Source: Aphanomyces cochlioides (Eukaryota > Oomycota > Saprolegniomycetes > Saprolegniales > Verrucalvaceae). From it: DNA of 64,000 nt. Made by a program: the position numbers and the translations under genes. Below, piece by piece: positions 10,174 to 23,600 of the stretch (position 1 is its first letter; every line of letters begins with the position of its first letter). Under the pieces are notes generated by a model. The model did no database searches and was not told the origin of the DNA. It was given only the letters and a program-made list of their open reading frames with translations. The DNA is taken from the NCBI GenBank assembly GCA_019828595.1, contig JAHQRK010000015.1:1302001-1366000 (forward strand), given 5' to 3'.

Positions 10174-11504
10174 TCACTTGCGCGCTTTGCTGCTGCTCGT
10201 GCTGCTGCCGCTACTGGCATATTGGCGCACGACGTCCAACAATGGACGCAATTCCTTTCGTGTGTCCAAGTCGTCGTGGGTCAATTCGTCCAGGACTTCA
10301 TCTACCGACAACAAACGATGAAAATCCGCATCCATCGCTATCGAGTTACCTTGGAGAGCGCTCAACGAGCGGCGCGTCGCACTGGAAGGCAGATAGCTTT
10401 CCTAGAGGATGTTGTGAGCTCGTCGACGAAACTTGAGGGCGTACCGCATGCGTTTGGAAGTCTTCCGTATCGCACATGAGAGCTAAAACAACCATCGCAG
10501 CGTGTACATCGTGTGGCTAGCATATTCATTTCTTAGCGCTTTCAACGTTGAGAGTGAAAATGTACGTGGAAGAGTCTCCAGTGACGTTCGACATGCGAGA
10601 CAAGAAGGGCAAAGATTTGCTTCTCCTGGACAATTGGCATGATTCTAGCGACACAAACTGAGGGGTCAAGGCTAAAAGAAACGTACCGCGATTCACTGAT
10701 ATGCTCCAGTTGCTTGAAAAGACCAAGGAGGTAATGGATCACGATGACTTCTTGACTGTCGGCCAAATCTTTGCTCTCGACGTACTAGAGAGAGAAATGA
10801 GCAATGTGAAATCGCTTGAAACGAGCCATACTTGCGGATTTTCTTCGCAAAACGTGAGGACCGATGCAATGTAATTGAGCAACAGCGGAAGATCGGTCGT
10901 CTAAAACAATGTCAATCATTCGCAAGAGTGTGCAGAGATGCCAACCTGAAGAGCTTCGACGTGGAGCCACGCATTCTTGAGCATGACGCCAAGACCTCGT
11001 TCAAAGTTGGCCATGATTTGGTGGGTTTCCTCCTGAACAACAACGTGAGAGAGCCTTGTTAAAGGAGATCATACGTCCAACTCGCGGTGGATCGAGCCTT
11101 GCTCAAAGTCTTTGTACTCGACGAGGAGACGCAGACACAAGTTGAGCTTGCCATCTTCCAAGATGTATCGCAGCGCCAATTCTTCGCATTCCCACAGCGT
11201 GGCATTCTCTTGCTTGGGTAGATTGCGTTCCTAAATGCATCGGCTAGAAAAGAGCGCTCGTATTCGTTGTGTACCATTTCTGAAATCTCGCCAAAGCGCA
11301 TCATGTTGGCTGCCATTTCCTTCCATTCAATCGAGAGGACAGGATAGTCTCCCTAGTCAAGACATATATCAATTTCCATCACAGCATCGAAGCCAAGCGT
11401 ACCATGTATCGGATATGGTTGCGCAGATCTGCCGTAAGCTTTTGACTTAATCGTTCGAGGCTATCCACATCGCTTGGCTTTTCATATCGAGCAAACCGCG
11501 CCAT
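10174..11504 (-). CDS. Unrecognised all-helical protein
   Basis: Ten short exons join in frame with consensus splice sites (11504-11403, 11352-11275, 11230-11075, 11032-10946, 10900-10832, 10784-10687, 10644-10566, 10516-10445, 10401-10350, 10301-10174), giving 306 residues. The product starts MARFARYEKPSDVDSLERL and is rich in Leu, Glu and amphipathic helices, ending in a Ser-rich tail (SSGSSTSSSKARK). There is no signal peptide or membrane helix. The helix-turn-helix rhythm suggests an ARM/HEAT-like or helical-bundle scaffold, but I do not recognise the family. Its stop is 23 bp from the stop of the convergent protease gene. Confidence 0.7.
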
Positions 11505-11863
11505 CTTGAATTTGTGGTGTCGATTCGAACGTTCCAAATTTGATCATGCGTTTCGCAACCGATCAAGCTACGTACAGGTAGATCTGCTGCCGGAGTTCCA
11601 TTTGATGCCATGGCGCACGATGCGCGGCTCTAGAATGGCGGCTGGAACGGCTAGGACTTGGTGGCCCAAGGTGGCTTCAACTTTGGTGGTGGGTGTAATC
11701 TTCATATCTTTGACACAAGTACCCAAAAACCCACATCTGTCGGACAGATAGACAGCAAATACCCGGTATTCCATTCTGTTGTTCGTGATGAACCGGGTTT
11801 TTGGCAAATACCCACCAAACACCCGATGTTAGCGAGGCACATCAATATTCCCTTTGAACCGAG
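11505..11863. other. No gene seen
   Basis: The divergent gap between the helical-protein gene and the 7-TM gene holds repeated ACCCG-type words (11760-11835) such as AAATACCC and CACCCG. No reading frame shows coding character, so it probably contains both promoters. Confidence 0.4.
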
Positions 11864-13229
11864 ATGGAAGATGACGAGGAAATGACCAGCGAGAAGGTCT
11901 ACACGTGGTCTCTCGTCCTCATGTGTGTCCTGCTCATGCTCTACCTCATTATCAAGCTCGCGATGGTCTTCTTGACCAAGAGCAAGGTCATGGCGTGGAG
12001 CACGAGCTTCTACTGTCTCTGCCTCGTGTGGGTTGCAGTCCGCGTGAGCTTTTGGGTCTCGATCGAAGTCTGGGACCGCATGACGTACCTGCAGCTCTAT
12101 CTGCTCTACTGGTTCCCCACGACGATCCAATTCGCCAACTTTGCGCTCCTCGTGCTCTTCTACATTCAAGTAAGGTCGCCATGCAACGCGATGGACGACA
12201 TTCACTGGTCCTAGGTCATCACGGACGAAGCATGGAGAACGACGTGGCGACGGATTTGCCTCCCGCTCTACTTTATCTTGACGCTCAGCATGGCTGCATT
12301 CACAGCATTCTGGGCATTCGACTCGAATTCATCCCTCCAAGATGCCTTTCGCTATGGCGATCAATACGACCAAGAGATGTTTCAAATCGCAGCCGTCCGC
12401 GTCCAGCTCGAATACTCTGCGATCTCCTTCTTCGTCCTCTCGTTTCTCTTTGCATTCTTTGGATGGAAGCTCGCCCATGTGGAGAGCACAAAGCTACGGC
12501 GTTTATTGATATCGAAGCCACGGGTAAACTTGTCATCTTGTTGCTTTTATGAGCTCATCCTGGTCAAATTTTAGAGCTTGGCCATGTTTAACGCCATGCT
12601 CTTCCTCATCTTCTTCACGCGATCACTGCGAGACCTCCTAACATCCCAGAACTGGTTGCTCTTCAGCGTTGCCAATCCCATGGACCAATATGGCGAGATC
12701 ACATCGTTCCTGTCGTTTAGTCTCTTTGTCGTGTGGGATTTCTTTCCGACAGTCCTGCTTCTCGTGCTCATTTCAACCAAAGCTGGTGGCGTTGGCGGTA
12801 AGTTGGCCATGCCTTTGGTCGATTTCACATTGAATAGTTTCACGCAAGACATCGTTTCGCGGCGAAGGAAGGCTGCCAGACTATGGCATCTTTCATGTCA
12901 TCAATGCTGGCTGTGTCAGTGAAACGAGCAGACTGGTCGATAGCCCCAATACAGAATACGGCGGCGCCTCACGAACTACTCCGATCAACGTCGCGGATCC
13001 ACCACGGTAGTCCATCTTGTAGCTCCATTTTTGATCGATCCATGGCTTGGCTAGATGGACGCGAGGTGGCGATTTGTTTCAAGATATCCTCCGCTATGAC
13101 TCGGACAACGATGGCAATAGCGCCACGCCGACATATGTGAATAGTCTCAACAGCGACAGCAGTCTCAGCGCTGCTGGGTCGTACGATCGACCCTCTAGCT
13201 ACGCAACGCCGTCGTCGATCCCTCATTAA
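11864..13229 (+). CDS. Seven-transmembrane protein, GPR137/TOM1-like
   Basis: Five exons (11864-12169, 12215-12523, 12575-12797, 12838-13006, 13055-13229) encode 393 residues. Hydrophobic segments follow each other at about residues 13-37, 45-62, 75-100, 115-135, 160-180, 205-225 and 250-275. The loop TKAGGVG and the tail LPDYGIFHVINAG resemble the GPR137/THH1-TOM1 family of lysosomal or vacuolar 7-TM proteins. The last exon gives a Ser/Asn/Asp-rich cytosolic tail (RYDSDNDGNS). In that family the proteins act as membrane scaffolds (GPR137 with mTORC1 and Rab signalling) rather than proven receptors. A short acidic N-terminus and no signal peptide fit. Without the last intron the frame would stop at TAG 13008-13010. 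Confidence 0.7.
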
Positions 13230-13484
13230 TCTTTGTTTACAGAGTCTCGTGTCAATTTATACCTTTTGAGTGCACTAGAAATTTCACATATTTGAAATGT
13301 CACGGCTTGACATCCTTACCTTGCTTTAAAAACATTCAATGTGACAGACACTAAATCTTCAATATAAAATATAAGATTTATGTCACTAAAATACGATATC
13401 ACTAAGTTATATTTTGCGTAAAGAGAGGGAATCTCAGGTTCTGGTCGAATCCGGATACAAGGCTGTCAGTATTGTTTGCGCAGC

Positions 13485-14623
13485 ATGACGGACACGTCGA
13501 CCAAGCCAAAGTTCCTCGCCGATCCTGACGAAGCGACGTACTGGCAGCGCGTCAAGAAGACATGGGATATGCTTGACTTTCGCACGGCGTTTGCGACTGC
13601 AGAGCAAGTCCAAGAAGCGAAATCCGTCGTATGGAGCGCCAGTACGGCTTGAGTTTCGATCTTCTCAAGTCATTGACCGCCCTTGTAGAGAATGGAGCGC
13701 CGATTGCCGACGACGCTACGTACCGAGACGCTCTCCACCTTACACGTGCTGTCTTGCATCCAGACACTGGTATTCTAGCCGCTATCTGCAGCAATTGGCA
13801 TAAGAAATTCCTAGGTGAGCCTGTCTTCTTTCCGTTACGAGTGTCGATGATTGTCCCGATGAACTTGGGCCTCGATTGCGGCATGATTCTCGCCTCGACG
13901 ACAAAGTCGACGATCTTTTGGCAATGGTTTCATGCGTCTCTCTGTTAGTGCTTCATAGACTTCGTAGGCTGAATCAAACGTACAATGCATTGCACTACTA
14001 TGCCAACCGCAATGCCACAAACGAGGACACGACCAACCAACGCATTGCTGCTTACATTGGCGCGACCGCGTCCTCTGTCGCTGCTTCAGTACGTCTGACT
14101 TGAATGCTCCTAGCCTTAACGTCTGTTGGTCCACTAGCTTGGCGTGCGAAAATGGGCCAAAGCTCATCATAATCCGCTCATGATGCGCATGGCGCCATTT
14201 GCAGCCGTTGCCGCGGCCGACTTGTTGAATTTAGCAATTATGCGTCAGTCCGAGTACCTCAGAGGCGTCAACATCTACGATGAAGAGGGCGAATGGATTG
14301 GAACGAGCAAAGCCTGTGGCTTGTACGCTGTGGCTTCCTGCATTGGCGGGCGTATCTTTGCCGCTGCCCCGATTCTCATTTGTCCTCCTCTCATCGTCCA
14401 GCAGTTGGAGAAAACCGTGCGGTTCCAATCGCGTCCTTGGCTTAAACTGCCGACGACATTGGCGTTAGTTGGATTGTTCATTCAAGGATCCGTGCCGCTC
14501 ACGTTTGGACTCTTTCGTCAGAGTGCTCAAGTAGACGTGACCCACATTGAATCCGAGTTCCAAAGTCTTGTCCGATCCAATGGCCAGCCCGTGCGCACAG
14601 TCACATACAACAAAGGCATTTAA
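13485..14623 (+). CDS. SFXN: Sideroflexin (mitochondrial serine/amino-acid carrier)
   Basis: Five exons (13485-13641, 13689-13769, 13815-13926, 13968-14088, 14138-14623) encode 318 residues, the usual sideroflexin length. Hallmarks are present: LHPDTGE after the N-terminal helix, then VSMIVPMNLGL, and FWQW followed across an intron by LNQTYNALHYYANRNA. The helix-rich second half includes MMRMAPFAAVAAADLLN and PLTFGLFRQSA. Sideroflexins are inner-membrane carriers, SFXN1/3 moving serine into mitochondria for one-carbon metabolism. Several of the introns are 41-47 nt and could be mistaken for frame shifts. The gene is convergent with the HECT ligase, with 49 bp between the stops. Confidence 0.93.
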
Positions 14624-14672
14624 TGAAAATTCATGCAATAATGCCCGACGGCTTGTGTTGATTGCTTTAAAC

Positions 14673-17600
14673 CTACGCATCCGCCCATCCTTCAGCATGG
14701 TGGAGGAGGACGTCAGCGTCCATATTAGGTGAGTTTTGAATCGCATACAAGAGCTTGTTGCGAAGAATGTCCTTGGTCGAGTACGCTGGCAGACTCAACG
14801 AGAAAAAGCACGTCTGGGCATGTGGTAAATACAAATCAGGCTGTGACCGAGCTCCTTGATCATGCGGTGCCTAGAGAAAATATGTAGCCACTTGTTCTTT
14901 GAATATATCATACCTGCAATTTGAAATTCATTGGAAAGTCTTTGGCTGAATTTGGCATTCGACTGCGTGCCCAAACGAAACGCAAAAAGAGTGTTCGCTC
15001 GTCGGACGTCATCTCTTCCAAGACTTGCCAAAAGGCCACGATATGAGGGGCGTTTGGATCGACATCTTCGTATTCTGTACATTGCTTCAAGAGCGACACA
15101 TCGACTTGACGCCGTCCACAAATTAATGTTTCTAATTCCTTAGGTGTAAATAAGCCAGCGATTTCCATTGGAATGACGGAGCTCAAGCCTTCACGAAGAG
15201 CCAGCAGCTGTGGATTGCTTTCTGATAGACGCCTCTTGAAGCTCAAATTCACATATTCCAATCGAGATTCATAGTCAACATGTTGGCTCTCTCCATCTGG
15301 TCGCAATGGAACCTAATTCAACAATAAGTTTGCTGTATGAGGATGTAAGTACCTCAGTTCCATCACTCAAATGTGTTGTAAACGTAAATTGTTTGCAATA
15401 TTCTTCAGATTCAGCAGACGGTTTCAGTTCCTCGAGTTGAGTCAATGTGTTGTACGCAACCACATCAATCTCCTCCAAGTGGCGTCGAGTCAAAGGCAGT
15501 CCCACCAGAGATCGCCACACAATTGATGGCAAATCCAACCCAATTTGTAAGCCATGACGGACTGCAGTGCCAATCAATTTACCCAAGAAACGATGCAATT
15601 CCAGAGCAATTGGACCAACTGCTACTGAAATTGTGCCTGAATGGAGCTGTTAATATAATTTAGACGCTCACCCTTACCACAGCTGGGATTCAAGACAAAC
15701 TTATCTTGGTTGCTTCCAGTGCCAGACCGTCGATTGGGGCATGGCACAAGCAATGGAAGCAAGCCCTGCTCACCTTTGGTTATCTCGACTTGGTCCATCT
15801 ATTTCCATGATATTGAGTCACACCAAAATGCATGACTTGGTACCTGTAATTCGTCGATAATTTGCTCAAATACAGCTCGGTACGGTCCGCCATAATCGTT
15901 GACTCCTTCGCCCAAGAATTTCACTTTGAACGCTCTCTTCTGGCCGCCATGACCTTTGCCGATGTATGCGCGGCGAAAGCCTAGAATATGTGAGCACAAA
16001 CATTTGTTAGTCACGTAAACTCACCAGAATCGCTCCATGTGCGCATTTCACGATACAGTTGTCCGAAGACCGACTTACGCAGACGATCGGAAGGCGAGGG
16101 GCACAATGCTAATTTTGTAGCTTGCGCTTGAATGCGGTTTATTCGTAAGATACGAATCTCACGAGGATCTTCGTATTCATCACTTGGAAGGGGTGTCGGA
16201 GTTGTGGTAGACTTCAGAGTTGCTTCCCAGAAGCTCAATTTTGTACTTGTAAACGTGAGTCGTCGAAGAGTCTGAACGCTCTCTTCCTCAAATCGCATGA
16301 GGGGTAAGCTGCGCAAAACCTTTTGATTCAAAACCATCAATACTGCAACACGTGGTTGACTTGGAATATCCACACTGGCAAACGGTAAATTGACAACGTC
16401 AACTCCCAAGTTGGCGCAAAGTGAATTAATGCGATCCACCAAAGCAATGTCAGTTGCAAGAGTTCCTTTTGACCTTTCATAAAACTCTTCCCAGGTTATT
16501 GGGGAAGTCTGGTCATGAGACACGGCAGGAGGAAGGATTGGAGTTGTAGCTTGAATTTCAATTCCGTTTCGCTTGATCAACAGTAATTCCGGGAGCTCAG
16601 AAGTATCCCAATACCAAGCTAAGGCCCGACCTTCTTCGCTGCCTTCACTTCCTTGCGTTTCAACTCGGTACCACAGCCGGTCGCGGTACACACCTACAGT
16701 ACGACGTGTTAGAATTTTCAACGCATGAGTTTCATATACCCAGTACAACAGCTTCTTCAGGTGCATCCAAAGCACGTCCTCCCTTGCTGACGATACGAAC
16801 ACGATCACCAGCAACCAAAACCGTTGGGCTGTTGCCACAAACTTGGATGCACCTCTCGACGGAAGTATCAACATCTATAATCACTCCCTTTGATCGAGTG
16901 GGTACGCGGAGATAACGATTGCTTCTCCATCGGCAGTAGTGAGTATAGCAAGACTGAAGGAACTGCGATGGCAATGGTTGATCAAGGGACCATGAACGAC
17001 AAATCGAATGCAACTCCACATTGTCGTGACACAACAAAGATGGAGGCAAACCTGGCTGCGAAATCCATTTGCCATTCAACGTCACTTTGTCGCCTGACTT
17101 CCGCAAGCCAATGCACGGATATAGGGTTTTGATGTGCCGATCATTCTTTAAGCCATCAAATGCAACGCCCAAATCAGTCACGATATGTTCTCCAAACTTG
17201 ATTCCGTCCATAAAGAAGCTCAATTTGCCTAAAAGAAGTGTCAAACTCCAGCCAAGGCATGAATAGTCTACCTGCTTCCATGTTGAGGCAAATGCCAATC
17301 GTGTCACCTGCATTAAAATGGTCTCCGTAGATTCGTTCAGTTGAATTGTGGTAAGTTGCTCGAAAGTTTACGAAGCCCCAGCCTTGCCATCGATTAAGAT
17401 TCAGAGAGCTTTGTCCCTTGCTATGCTTTTCGCAAACGCCCAAGAACACACTGCCAAATTCAGCTTGGTCGACTCGAATTTCCCAATAATGGATACCACT
17501 ACTGAAACCAACGTTGCCCAGGGCCAAGTTGCGAGCTTCTCCGGACGTGCATTGAACAGTCAGCAAATCGTCGCTGATGTTTAAAGTTGAGAATGCAGCT

Positions 17601-20600
17601 TGTTTGTCCATCACAAATAAGTGGTTCTTCTGCACGTGAACTTGACCTTCAACTGGTACCCAGCTCTTTGTTTCGGGATGCCACATATTGTGCTTGTATT
17701 CACCATGGAGTTGAACACCATCTTGAATCAAATGATACTCATTGCCTGGGATCCATCGATCGCATCCAAATTTGATTGACCAACCCATGTCAACATCACC
17801 TTGAACTAATCCAATTTCAAGTAATTGAATTGTATTGTGATTCTCCACGCGACCAACCACCGCCACAACAGCGTTCATATCTGGGTATTCGACAACACCT
17901 GAAATTCCATTTGCGTCTGTGGAATGCAGTCGGAAAATAACTCCCAAATGAATCTGCTGCTTTGAAGGCGGTTGATTATTTGGGGTTGGATACGTGTGAA
18001 CAACTTGGTTTTCTCCGTCCACTTCCACATGCACTAAATCATATTGCCCATCAGCACCCCATCGATAGGTGTATAAGGCATCGTTAGCCCAACGGACGCT
18101 CATTCCTGGATAAAGATAATAAAACATTTCCGACACGAGTCAGTACCTTCTCCTTCGATTCCACTCCACGGACTGATGCCTTCAACTGTGCCAATACTCC
18201 CAGGTCCGCCATCTTGATCTCGCCATTTCCAATTGGGTCCACGCATGACTTTGCATCCAATCGTCAATGGTGGTGGTGGAGGCGTCTCGACTGCGCTTGG
18301 GGGTGGTAATGGTTGCAACGAGTGAATTACTTGTCCGCTCCAGAATTGAGAGACTTCGTCGCTCATAACTCCCATTTCGAAGCCATGTGGCCATTCGTGT
18401 GCTTGGACTTTAAATCCATATTGGGCAGCCAAGAGAATAGATTGTTGCGCAGCTGTAAGAAAGGACGCATTTACCGCTGGTAGAGTGAGCGGTGCAGCAG
18501 CAACAGTGGTCGAGGGGGGTGGAGCATTTCTGTCCTCGGTTGACATATCTTCGTCCTCTGTAGGTAGGGTAACGGGAAGATTTGCCATATGAGGCAACTG
18601 CTCCAAAAATTCCTGAACTTTGATCGACTGAGCAATACGTGCCTCTAATGAAGGAGCTGCAACTGATACTGAGAAAGATAAAGTCGAGGTGAGCTCCATC
18701 AAGCTTTGCAAATACTTGGAAGTAACTGGAAAATTTATATACTCTTTCGACAAACGCGCACAAGTCAAGGCTTTCAATCGAGAAACAGGGAAAGTTGTAA
18801 GTTGGGTCGATGGGACATGAGGAATTAGCCCTGATAAAATGCGATATGCCTTTTCTTTCAAACTCATACTTGGTGACTTCAGTGCATGACTCCAAGCTTG
18901 CACCAATTGAGCTGGATGCTTCTTGGCTAGTAGTGTGGTACAGTACTCGGCCAGGCTGACATTTGGGTGTAAAAGGACTTGACTATCATTCCAAACTGTG
19001 GCATCTTCTTGAAGTCCGATCAGTTGATTCGAGATAATAGCTTCAACAGAGCTATCCCATGGGATTTTGGCATACTTGCGGCTAGAGGCCTGTTGAATTT
19101 GCTCACCAATGCAATGAATTAAGGCCTCTTGCAATCCTGGGCTGAGACTTTCAACGGCCACTGATTTGAAAATATCAGAAACTGCAGTCAATGACGTGTA
19201 TGATGAAACCAACTTCAAAAATATCGTCACATGCTCAGGAGGAACTGCATCCAGCAAATTTGTAGGTGAAGCAGCCAATATCAAATACAGCATTTTGCGA
19301 CAATGCAAAATTGCCAAAGACCGCGTCAGTGTTGAGAAGTCTTGCACCGTATCAATCAAAGGCTTCAAACGAGACGCAGCAGACGGTTTAATGTCTTTGG
19401 CAAAATATCGACTATCAAAATATTCCTCCCCTACATATTCTTCCAAGCAATCTTCGTACTGTCCTTTCTCGTAACTACAAAAGTTAGAGGGACTAACGAA
19501 TCGACGTGTACCTCAACAATGGCTCAGACGGTGTCCAGATAGAATGGAGGACATGAGAAAAACCTTCAATGGGGTATTGAAAAGGTAGTCCACCCAAATT
19601 GAATGACAATCGCTCACGCCGATTGAAAGAAGCACACGGATAAAGGCCTAATAGATGCATATTGACGACAAAACACAGTTTTCACTTCTTACCACCAGCA
19701 AATTCGACACCTCGGAAAGCGACGCCCATGTATTGTCCATTGAGAGTGAAAAACAAAATTCCGGCGTCACAATCAACACCGCAACCGATGACATCCCCAG
19801 CCTTCCACTTCAACCCATAGGAGCTGCTATTTCCATGCCATTTCATCTGTCGCCAACCATCGTATGCCCACGAATGAGGACCATCTCCGACACCATCGCC
19901 TCTCTCTGACGCACCGCTAAATGCAGCGTCTGCCCAACCGATTTGGATACATCCAGACGTGAACAGTGTTGCCTCATAATACCTACGCATCTGATTAAAA
20001 GTGTCACTGGGCAATTTGTACCATTTTCCTGTTTGAGTTATGCAATCAGGAGCACCGACCGATGCGAATCCAGCACCAGCAGAGCCTTCGACAAGCATAT
20101 CGTCGTTGATAGTAGCCTGGCCACTAACAGCTCGAAGAGGATTCGGACCCTCGGGAATGCTCTAAGAATGTCATCAGTACTCATGTTTGTGACAGCTCAG
20201 ACGAACATTTGACGTAATTGGACTTTGAGGATCAGAATCCTTCTTTTCTTCTTCCCTTCGATCCTCTGCCTCAAGAGCTTCACCATTAGACAAAATCCAT
20301 GTCAATGCAGCATCGACATTATTTCGATTGGCAATCTGAGACCAGAAACATAATTCAGAGTATAAAAGGTTCGAACTTACCAATGCTTTTCGACACCATG
20401 TGACAGGAAAGCCCATTTCACTTAACTGATCTAACAAGACTGGCGAAACATCTGGTCTCTTCGATGATGCGTGTGTCGAGGAAGCAGCACTGCTGGGCGG
20501 GGCGTTTGGTTGTTTAACCAGTCGATCCATATCTCCAGAATGCTCAAAGCAAAAGTTTATCGCGGCTTCGACCTGATACGCGCACTTTTGGAGGGCTATT

Positions 20601-23600
20601 TCACACCTGACAGAAGGTCTTTTACTCAATCCGATGCGGTTTCTTACCATTCGCGAGGGAATCCCATTTCCATCATTTGCTGGCACATTGCTGATGGAGG
20701 GGTCAAAGCCGCAGAGGCAGCATCTCCCCCTTCTTTATTTGGTGACGGGCATTGAACATCGTACCATTTCTTGTACATTTGGACCCATTGTTCTTCCAAA
20801 ATTCCGACATCAGACATGCACTGGGTCTGGATAGTGGCTACTTTGAATAGAGCGGGAATTGATGCTCGAAGTGAATCTAGCAAATCGCCATGCTGAATCA
20901 ATGAACCCAAAGCTCGAAATCCAACGAGGCTGATCATCAAATCCAGCAATTCGTCGTCTTCACTCAGTATCGAAGACAAGAAACGAGGTAAATTCCCTTC
21001 CACCAGTTGAACAATGACATCTTGCGAGATATCAGACGGTTTGACCTCGACGTCAGGCAATGCTACAATGTCTTCCAAAGGAACACGAATAGGTCGATGT
21101 GTGCTCAAAGTTAATTCAGAGGTGCCTAAACAATCAGTAAGATGCATTCCGTGGAAATAGAAAACCAGTGCCATTCTTTTGAAGTAATACTTCGGCTGCG
21201 ACTTTGTCGACATCCAATGCTACGAGCACACCTTTGGCACCACGAAACATAACTTCTTGGGAGGACGAGCTTGACCGAGGAACAATTTGGACGCTCATAC
21301 CAACTTGAAGACCTTCAATGTGACCACCCATAACACACAATACTGAAAGAGCTCGTGTTTGTTGCTCAAACCCTGACTAGATGCCTCAGCAGAAAATATA
21401 TCGAAAAAGGTACCGAGGTTATCTTTCAGCTCTGAGAGAGATCGCATGAATACTTCTTGTAAAATCTTGCTCCAATCATCCGAGCAAAGCAATGACCTAA
21501 GTAAGAGAACGACTTCCAATCCGCATCCATGATGGAGCACAAGTGAAGGAGATTTTGCCGGAGTGTCGCCATTTACATGGGGAACCACATGCCCCAATAG
21601 ATCCAAGAAGAAACTGATCAACTGAGGGGCATTTCTAGAGCTGTCATCTTCAATACACATGCATTCATCATCTGGTGCTTGAAGCTGTAAGTTTATAGGG
21701 GATATGTGAGGCAGTAAACGGCGCAAAAGCTGAAGAACGCGCTGTTGTATAGAAAATGTGCCTAGTGTAATGGTTAGACGTTTACAACAGGGACATTTCA
21801 ATGCCTCGTTCGACAAGTTGGAGCAACAATCGAAGCCATCGGGCTGTTGAAAGATGTTGCCGGCAGATTGCAGCCCCACTCACCGAAAATAGCAAACTGC
21901 AAATTTGATAGCAGTACTGCTGAGGACCCATCTCTTCTTGGCAAGCATTATTCAATTCTGTGTACAACATATTGAATACACTCTTGCCAAGAGTTTCGGG
22001 GCCAGATGGCTGCCGCACGAGAGGAATCGCAGAGTTGGTGTCAATCACAGTAACTTCTTCATGACTACTAGTTGCAACTTGTGCAGCCAACAAATGTACA
22101 ACCTATGTCGTTCATGCAGACATGCCGTAAAGAGGTTGTTATTTTACCTTGAGAGCAGCTTGAACAATATGTTTTGGGGCTGGATTCTCTGTCGATCGAG
22201 CTTCGTCTAAAACTGTCTGCAAAATGCGGAAAATACCCACTCGAGAAATGAAAGCGTGATCTTCTGGGTTGATGATCACTCCCCATGCTTGAAGAGCAAT
22301 TAATTGCAGTTCGTAGTCTTTAGCCCATGTAGAGCGAGACAAAAGTGCACCCAAGTGACCATAGAGTTGTTCCCATGATTCGCGTACTTGCCGATGCAGA
22401 ACGGTGCCAACTGCTCCAAGTCCATCTAAATAATGGCCATGCCTTGCTGTCGACGAGATATCGTCCAAAGAATCCAGAGTGAGCCACTGAAGAATAGCGC
22501 ATAGACCACTACTCTTTTGGAAACCTGCTTCAAGGACAACGCGCATACAATTGAAACCAACCATACGCAAGTATGCTCTGGAGCAATTTTGTAAAATCAT
22601 AGTCTCCAAGCGCTTCAGCTGAGCTGACGCCTCGATGAATCTAAACCAAGATGAGTTAGCCCAATGAAGTTGCCAACCCTACCTCGACACTAGCATGAGG
22701 ATCTCTGAAAAGACTCGCTCGGGTAATACTTGACCACGAATTGGTTCAAGCTTGAGTAAAAATCGAGCACGGCGTGTAATTAGGTTTGCAATACCAGCGT
22801 ATGACATTGAATTTGAATTCTTTGTACGAATTCCCCATTCAATAACTCGATGGGCTGTGCGCCATACATGCAAAATATTCTCCCCAGGACGGACGTCTTC
22901 GTGAGAAGTATCAATAGCTTCGATCTGAGTGTGCCAAAGCATTGCTGCAATCACGGTTCTCTTTGCCACCTTCATTGCATCACCTACTCAATGTTAGACG
23001 GCAATTGGTACAATTCGGCTTACCTCCCAATCGAACGAAGGCAGACTCTCCAGCATGTTTCGTCACGTAAGAATCAACATCATTGCGGCCAGCAATTAAG
23101 TCATGGAAAAACGAGTTCTGCTCCTCTGGTTCAGGAGATCCAAGCGAAGGTAGAACTACTTGAAACCATGGTAATGGCTGGAAGTTCAAAATGTATCCTT
23201 GCAAATAGCGGTTGATTTCTGAGGTGGGCAAGCCCCCAGCGAACAAACGACTATTAATCCATTCATCATATTCTTCGAGTGGTGCATCAGGAGAGCTTTC
23301 CTCTTCATCGACCAGTTCAGTGGGTGAATGAATTTCATGGTTAAGAAAACATGAGACATAGGCACCAATCAAGGTGGTGACAACCAAATGCAATATGCTA
23401 CGCATGTGGACAGTCTTTGCACTTGAGCTTGTTGAAACAGTGCTTTCACCAGAAATACTACCACAGGTATGGCTTCTTGTATCTTCGTATGTCCCTAAAA
23501 ACTTTTTTCCATCGATGCGGACACGACCGGTTACCATACAAGTACCACCTTGAATCCACGTTTCAAGAAAACTTACTCTTGTTCCTCTAATTGCTCCTTT

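Noticed and set aside
11231..11274. Frame change in the unrecognised helical protein after ISEM
   Set aside because: A 44-nt intron with normal donor and acceptor explains it, and all later exons stay in phase.
13435..13465. Possible tRNA B-box (GGTCGAATCCGG)
   Set aside because: No matching A-box or acceptor stem could be drawn around it.
13600..13690. Apparent frame shift in the sideroflexin gene after AKSVV
   Set aside because: A 47-nt GT-AG intron at 13642-13688 restores the frame and gives the spacing to HPDTG expected for the family.
13927..13967. Apparent stop after FWQWFHASL in sideroflexin
   Set aside because: A 41-nt intron at this position joins FWQW to LNQTYNALHYYANRN in frame, matching the family.
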